A DNA stretch of 54,391 nt from Candidatus Tayloriibacteriota bacterium (lineage in GTDB: Bacteria; Patescibacteriota; Minisyncoccia; Phycocordibacterales; JARIHA01): positions 1 to 54,391 of the forward strand of contig JARIHA010000168.1 in the NCBI GenBank assembly GCA_029288475.1. The letters run 5' to 3'. Shown in pieces: positions 49,806 to 54,391 of this stretch. The notes below the pieces were generated by a model that made no database searches, was not told the DNA's origin, and saw only the letters and a list, made by a program, of their open reading frames with translations. Each line of letters begins with the position of its first letter. The first letter of the stretch is position 1. The position numbers and the translations under genes were made by a program.

Positions 49806-51077
49806 CTATTTCCCTATTACTTTTTTACCTCCCATGTATTTCTGGAGCACGTCGGGTACAAGAATAGTTCCATCTGCCTGCTGATAATTTTCTAATACTG
49901 AAATAAGGATGCGAGGAGATGCAATGGCGGTATTGTTGAGTGAGTGAGTGAACTTCATCTTGCCTTCATCATCTTTGTAGCGAATGTTCAGGCGGCGCGT
50001 CTGAAAATCATGAAAATACGAAGAGGAATGGGTCTCACCAAAACGGCTCTCTGAAGGAATCCATGCTTCGATGTCATATTTCTTCACCTGGCCAAGACCA
50101 AGATCACCTCCGCAATTTACTACCACATGATATGGAAGCTTGAGTGCCTGCAAGATCTCTTCGGCGTTCTGAGTAAGCTCTTCATGGAACTTCACTGACT
50201 CGGCATGGTTGGCCTCACAGAGAATCACCTGCTCAAATTTAAAGAATTCGTGTACGCGATAGATACCTTTCGTCTGCTTGCCATGACTTCCCGCTTCTCG
50301 ACGGAAACAAGGAGAAAATGAAACAAACTTCAACGGCAGTTTTTTCTTGTCGATAATCTCATCCATGTAATATCCCATGGTCGCCACTTCTCCGGTACCA
50401 GCCAAATATTCTCCATCCTGAGTTTTATATAAATCATCTTCGCTTTGAGGAAGATAGCCAGTTCCCACGAACGGCTCCCGTCGTACCAACGAAGGCACGA
50501 TCATCGGCGTAAAGCCTCCTTTGGCAATAATATGATCGAAAGCAAATTGCCACAGCGCAAAGTTGAGAAGCACTGCATCATTTTTTAAAAAATACCCCCT
50601 GAAGCCTGAGACCTTCGCTCCGCGCTCGAAATCGGCAAGATCAAGAGCTTCCATCAGCTCAACATGGCTCTTTGGTTTAAAATCAAACGTTGGGACGGTT
50701 CCCCATGCGCGAACTTCTTTGTTTTCTGCATCGCTTGCTCCTTCAGGCACAGTCATGTCGGGAATGTTTGGCACCTGCACCATAAGTCCCTGCCACTTCT
50801 TCATCACCTCCTTTAGCTGTTCCTCTTCCTTCTGCATTCCTTCCTTGAGAGTCTTCATTTCTGCGATCATCGCCGCTCGTTCTTCAGGAACTGTCGCTTT
50901 TGCGATCTTCTCGCTGAATTGATTTTGGGCAGTCCTCTTACCTTCTATAGAAGAAAGAAGTTTGCGACGTTCTTCATCGGCAGTGATAAGTTCGTCAATA
51001 TTGAGCACGATATGCTTTTTTCGTGCCCCATCTTTGACGAGGTCAATGTTTTCGCGGATAAATTTAATATCGAGCAT
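49806..51077 (-). CDS. serS: Seryl-tRNA synthetase
   Basis: A 423-aa class II aaRS with the N-terminal coiled-coil tRNA-binding arm (~30-110, Lys/Glu-rich), motif 2 FSPCFRREAGSHGKQTKG and motif 3 LNNTAIASPRILISVLENYQ. It charges tRNA-Ser. The length is normal. The ftsQ-like gene follows immediately, so the two share a transcript. Confidence 0.96.
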   Translation of the reverse strand: MLDIKFIRENIDLVKDGARKKHIVLNIDELITADEERRKLLSSIEGKRTAQNQFSEKIAKATVPEERAAMIAEMKTLKEGMQKEEEQLKEVMKKWQGLMVQVPNIPDMTVPEGASDAENKEVRAWGTVPTFDFKPKSHVELMEALDLADFERGAKVSGFRGYFLKNDAVLLNFALWQFAFDHIIAKGGFTPMIVPSLVRREPFVGTGYLPQSEDDLYKTQDGEYLAGTGEVATMGYYMDEIIDKKKLPLKFVSFSPCFRREAGSHGKQTKGIYRVHEFFKFEQVILCEANHAESVKFHEELTQNAEEILQALKLPYHVVVNCGGDLGLGQVKKYDIEAWIPSESRFGETHSSSYFHDFQTRRLNIRYKDDEGKMKFTHSLNNTAIASPRILISVLENYQQADGTILVPDVLQKYMGGKKVIGK

Positions 51078-51143
51078 GTGATTGTATAACCCTTTTAAAC
51101 AATTTTTATTTTTTCATCATAGCAAAAATGAGACGATAAGGCT

Positions 51144-52085
51144 ATGCACAATGAACAAAACGGCCTTAAGGGCGATTATCAAGGATACGTCATAGAAAAA
51201 ATAGGAAAAGAAGATTATCCAGGTCTGCTTCGTGAGATCACCGACCCGCCGAAAGCCCTCTATATAAAGAGAGGGTGGAAAACTGCCCGCCCATACTATA
51301 GTATGGCCCCAAAGCATCTCTGCATCGTAGGCTCGAGAAGAAACAGCGTATATGGAAAAGAGGTTTGCGAACGACTGATACGTGGCCTCGCCGGCTACCC
51401 TATTACTATAGTATCGGGATTGGCTTTCGGCATCGATGCGATTGCCCATCAAGCGGCACTGAGCGCAAATCTCAAGACCATTGCCATTCCCGGCTCAGGA
51501 TTGCACCAATCCGTACTTTACCCACGTACTCATCTTGGACTAGCGACCAGCATCCTCGCTTCAGGCGGAGATCTGATTTCTGAATACGAGCCAGAATTTC
51601 AATCAGCTCCTTGGACGTTTCCTCGGAGAAATAGGATCATGGCCGGCATCTCCGACGCCATTCTCATTATTGAAGCAGAAGAGAAGTCCGGTACGCTCAT
51701 TACAGCCCGACTGGCACTTGATTACAATCGCGAGATTCTCGCTGTACCTGGTTCGATTTTTTCTCAAAACACGGCCGGCGTACACGAGCTTTTAAAAGAA
51801 GGTGCAACACCAATTCTCTCAAGCAAAGATATTCTTGCAGCGCTTGGGTTCCTTAAAGACGAAAGCGAGGAAGAGTTAGACATCAAAAAAGAATTCGCAA
51901 ATGAAATCGTCAAAGAATATTCTCCGGAAGAAGCGCTCATCCTGAGACATCTGACTGAACCACTGCAAAGAGACCAGCTTATCCAGAAGACAAGATTTGA
52001 AGCTACCGAGCTCAATTCCCTCCTGAGCTTGCTTGAAATAAAAGGATTGATAAAAGAAGCTGGAGGAGAATTTTTTCTGCAATAA
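51144..52085 (+). CDS. dprA: DNA-processing protein DprA
   Basis: A 313-aa Rossmann-type ssDNA-binding protein that loads RecA during natural transformation. It has CIVGSRRNSVYG, SGLAFGIDAIAHQAAL, PGSGL and FPRRNRIMAGISDAILIIEAEEKSGTLITARLAL. A winged-helix-like C-terminal domain follows (EPLQRDQLIQKTRFEATELNSLLSLLEIKGLI). Divergent from serS and 50 nt upstream of topA, a common pairing. Confidence 0.95.
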   Translation: MHNEQNGLKGDYQGYVIEKIGKEDYPGLLREITDPPKALYIKRGWKTARPYYSMAPKHLCIVGSRRNSVYGKEVCERLIRGLAGYPITIVSGLAFGIDAIAHQAALSANLKTIAIPGSGLHQSVLYPRTHLGLATSILASGGDLISEYEPEFQSAPWTFPRRNRIMAGISDAILIIEAEEKSGTLITARLALDYNREILAVPGSIFSQNTAGVHELLKEGATPILSSKDILAALGFLKDESEEELDIKKEFANEIVKEYSPEEALILRHLTEPLQRDQLIQKTRFEATELNSLLSLLEIKGLIKEAGGEFFLQ

Positions 52086-52135
52086 TCACAACCAAAGTTT
52101 GCAAAATATTTTTTTTCTAGTAATAATGAGAACAT

Positions 52136-54376
52136 ATGAAATTACTTATTGTCGAGTCACCGGCAAAAGCGAAGACCATTTCCAAATATTTGGACGACAA
52201 ATATACCGTCAAAGCATCAGTCGGTCACATTCGCGATTTGCCAAAAAATAACAAGAAGGCCATCGATATCGAAGGCGGCTTCATCCCTCACTATGAGATC
52301 AGCAAGGGAAAGGAAAAGATCGTGAGCGAGATCCAGGCGCTTGCCGACAAAGCAGACGAGATCCTCCTTGCAACCGACCCCGACCGTGAAGGTGAAGCGA
52401 TTGCTTGGCATATTGTAGAAGCGACTGGCATAAAGAAGCCAAAGCGCGTTGTCTTTCATGAAATTACCAAAGAGGCGGTAAATGAAGCAATAAAGCACCC
52501 CCGAGATATTGATCAGAACTTGCGAAAAGCTCAGGAGGCGCGCCGCGTGCTCGACCGACTTGTGGGATACGACCTTTCCGGACTGATCTGGAAAAAAGTA
52601 CGCTACGGCTTATCTGCAGGACGAGTGCAGTCTCCTGCCCTTCGCATCATTATGGAACGCGAGCGTGAGATCCGCGCCTTCATTTCTCATACCTTTTGGG
52701 TGATTACTGCAGATACCGAAACTGACAAGAAAGAAAAGATCACTTTCACTTGCGAAACAGAGCCGACCGACAAGAAGGAAGTTGAGCGTATTTTAGAAAC
52801 AGCAAAGAAGGAATCATGGAAAGTACTCGACGTCACCGAGACAGAAGCAAAGCGTTCTCCAAAGGCACCTTTCATTACTTCTACTCTTCAGCAGACGGCA
52901 AGCTCACGCCTCGGCTTTGCCCCTTCACGTACCATGATGATTGCCCAGCGTCTCTATGAAGCCGGACTCATCAGTTATATGCGTACCGATAGTACCAACC
53001 TCAGCCAATACGCCCTTGAACAAATTTACGGTCTCGTAGAAAAGAAGTACGGAAAGGACTATCTCAGTCCTCGTTCATTTGCAAAGAAAAGCAAGAATGC
53101 ACAGGAAGCACACGAAGCTATCCGCCCTACCAATCTAACTGTAGAGAAAGCAGGAATAAATGACGAGCAGAAAAAACTCTATCGTCTAATCTGGCAGAGA
53201 ACCATTGCCTCACAGATGACTGATGCAAAAACTCTTCGTACTAAGATCACTGCACGAGTGGGAGCGACGATAAAAGGAAAGTCGGAAGATGGCAAAGAAA
53301 TAGAAACTGGCATCATCCCTGACTTCGGCGTTACTGGTTCACGAGTACTCTTCGAGGGCTGGCTCACGGCTGATCCTGAAGCTCGCGGAGAAGATGTAGA
53401 GCTTCCAAAAACCAAGCCCGAAGAAAAGCTGGCCTTTATTGATATTCATACTGAAGAAAAACAAACCCAGCCGCCTCCACGATACTCTGAAGCTGGCCTT
53501 ATCAAAGAACTCGAAAAACGCGGCATCGGCCGACCTTCTACCTACGCGTCTATTATCAAAACCATTGAAGACCGAGGTTATGTAGAGAAAGAAAACAAAG
53601 CCTTGAAGCCAACCGATACCGGCGACGTGGTAAGTAGTTTTCTTGAGAACAACTTCACCGAGTACATCAGCGACTCTTTCACTGCTGAGATGGAAGACAA
53701 GCTCGACAATATCGCCAATGGTGAAATGGAATATGAAAAGACGCTCAAGGATTTCTATGGGCCATTTAAAAAGGAAGTAAAATCAAAGGACAAAATCGAT
53801 AAGATCACCGACCTTGGTGATGCTGATCCTAAATTCATCTGCCCTGTCTGCGGCGGCCCAATGATCATTAAGCTTGGAAAAGCAGGAAAGTTCATGAGCT
53901 GTAAAAAGTTCCCAGACTGTCTTGGTGCCCGTACTATTGAAGGAGTAGAGCTCGAGGGCCCAAAAGAAACTGGAGAAAAGTGTCCTGAGTGTACCAAAGG
54001 AAAGCTCATCGAGCGCGACGGAAAATACGGACGCTTCATTGCCTGCAACAATTATCCTAAATGTAAATTCATCAAGAAAGACGCCGAGCTGGAAAGAAAA
54101 GCTTCGACCGGAGTGCAATGCCCTACCTGCAAGGAAGGATTCCTTTCTGAACGCCGCGGCCGCTTCGGTATATTCTACAGCTGTACCAATTATCCAAAAT
54201 GTAAGTTTGCCATCAAGGCAAAACCGACCGGCAGAATCTGCGAAATGTGCGGATCGCTGATGATGGAAGGAACCAAAACCATTCCTGAACGATGCAGCAA
54301 CAAGCTCTGTCTCAATCACAATCCCCACAAGATTGCGAAAGCTGGAGAAGAAGGCTCTGCAAAGTTCACAAAATAG
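52136..54376 (+). CDS. topA: DNA topoisomerase I (type IA)
   Basis: A 746-aa enzyme that relaxes negative supercoils. A Toprim domain starts the protein (VESPAKAKTISKYL; DPDREGEAIAWHI), and the active-site Tyr281 lies in ISYMRTDST. The end has zinc-ribbon repeats: three classical CPVC/CPEC/CPTC...C units at ~565-680, and a fourth (CEMCGSLMMEGT...CSNKLC). ATG at 52136 follows a TAATAAT stretch by 8 nt. Complete; the stop is 13 nt before the window end. Confidence 0.96.
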   Translation: MKLLIVESPAKAKTISKYLDDKYTVKASVGHIRDLPKNNKKAIDIEGGFIPHYEISKGKEKIVSEIQALADKADEILLATDPDREGEAIAWHIVEATGIKKPKRVVFHEITKEAVNEAIKHPRDIDQNLRKAQEARRVLDRLVGYDLSGLIWKKVRYGLSAGRVQSPALRIIMEREREIRAFISHTFWVITADTETDKKEKITFTCETEPTDKKEVERILETAKKESWKVLDVTETEAKRSPKAPFITSTLQQTASSRLGFAPSRTMMIAQRLYEAGLISYMRTDSTNLSQYALEQIYGLVEKKYGKDYLSPRSFAKKSKNAQEAHEAIRPTNLTVEKAGINDEQKKLYRLIWQRTIASQMTDAKTLRTKITARVGATIKGKSEDGKEIETGIIPDFGVTGSRVLFEGWLTADPEARGEDVELPKTKPEEKLAFIDIHTEEKQTQPPPRYSEAGLIKELEKRGIGRPSTYASIIKTIEDRGYVEKENKALKPTDTGDVVSSFLENNFTEYISDSFTAEMEDKLDNIANGEMEYEKTLKDFYGPFKKEVKSKDKIDKITDLGDADPKFICPVCGGPMIIKLGKAGKFMSCKKFPDCLGARTIEGVELEGPKETGEKCPECTKGKLIERDGKYGRFIACNNYPKCKFIKKDAELERKASTGVQCPTCKEGFLSERRGRFGIFYSCTNYPKCKFAIKAKPTGRICEMCGSLMMEGTKTIPERCSNKLCLNHNPHKIAKAGEEGSAKFTK

Positions 54377-54391
54377 ATAAACTCCCCATAA

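Overview
The window looks like a piece of a Patescibacteria (CPR) genome, most likely Parcubacteria; this is inferred from gene content only. Supporting signs are very tight minus-strand packing of small genes, a membrane-anchored ClpC-like ATPase followed by a small membrane protein, an FtsQ-type POTRA protein, a secreted NHL-repeat protein ending in a peptidoglycan-binding domain, a CPR-style serine-recombinase fragment beside a tRNA, and a T-box leader on an unknown gene. A striking base-level trait is that at least eleven genes have a perfect TATAAT box only 6-9 nt before the start codon, with no Shine-Dalgarno site, which points to widespread leaderless transcription.

Layout. 1-8.4 kb is a minus-strand run of metabolic and enzyme genes: aldo/keto reductase, YdeI-like, purB, MFS, SET domain, P-loop kinase, phosphohistidine-domain protein, LMW phosphatase, DHFR-like, VOC and a C39-like peptidase. 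8.4-12.1 kb holds a plus-strand single-gene cassette with a structured leader, a GIY-YIG protein, an unknown 263-aa gene behind a clear T-box riboswitch, two cupins and a YdcF-type protein. 12.1-25.3 kb is a cell-surface/polysaccharide locus: a 1.2-kaa NHL-repeat secreted protein, an ABC-2 polysaccharide exporter pair, a sulfotransferase-methyltransferase fusion, four glycosyltransferase genes in a tight operon and a polytopic membrane protein split by a frameshift.

25.3-32.1 kb carries two more plus-strand cassettes with their own promoter, SD and terminator, an FMN-dependent alpha-hydroxy-acid oxidase, a second aldo/keto reductase, a short pyrophosphatase and an APH-fold kinase-like protein lacking its catalytic Asp. 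32.1-37.5 kb is an accessory and decaying region: a membrane protein, an orphan periplasmic binding protein, a secreted protein, a transposase N-terminal fragment, a two-repeat type I-C-like CRISPR remnant and the C-terminal part of a serine recombinase directly against tRNA-Gln(UUG). Two further copies of that tRNA's 3' end at 31.1 and 32.2 kb look like att relics.

37.5-54.4 kb is mostly core: dnaX, an EmrAB-like efflux set, a ~250-nt small transcript with strong promoter and terminator, dus, DAHP synthase, the ClpC-like ATPase, ftsQ-like, serS, dprA and topA.

The best candidate for an undescribed system is the T-box-controlled 263-aa gene at 9526-10317: a tRNA-sensing leader on a gene that is not a recognisable synthetase, transporter or amino-acid enzyme, with faint cyclodipeptide-synthase-like motifs. 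The tRNA-Gln/recombinase/CRISPR junction and the leaderless-versus-cassette contrast are next.
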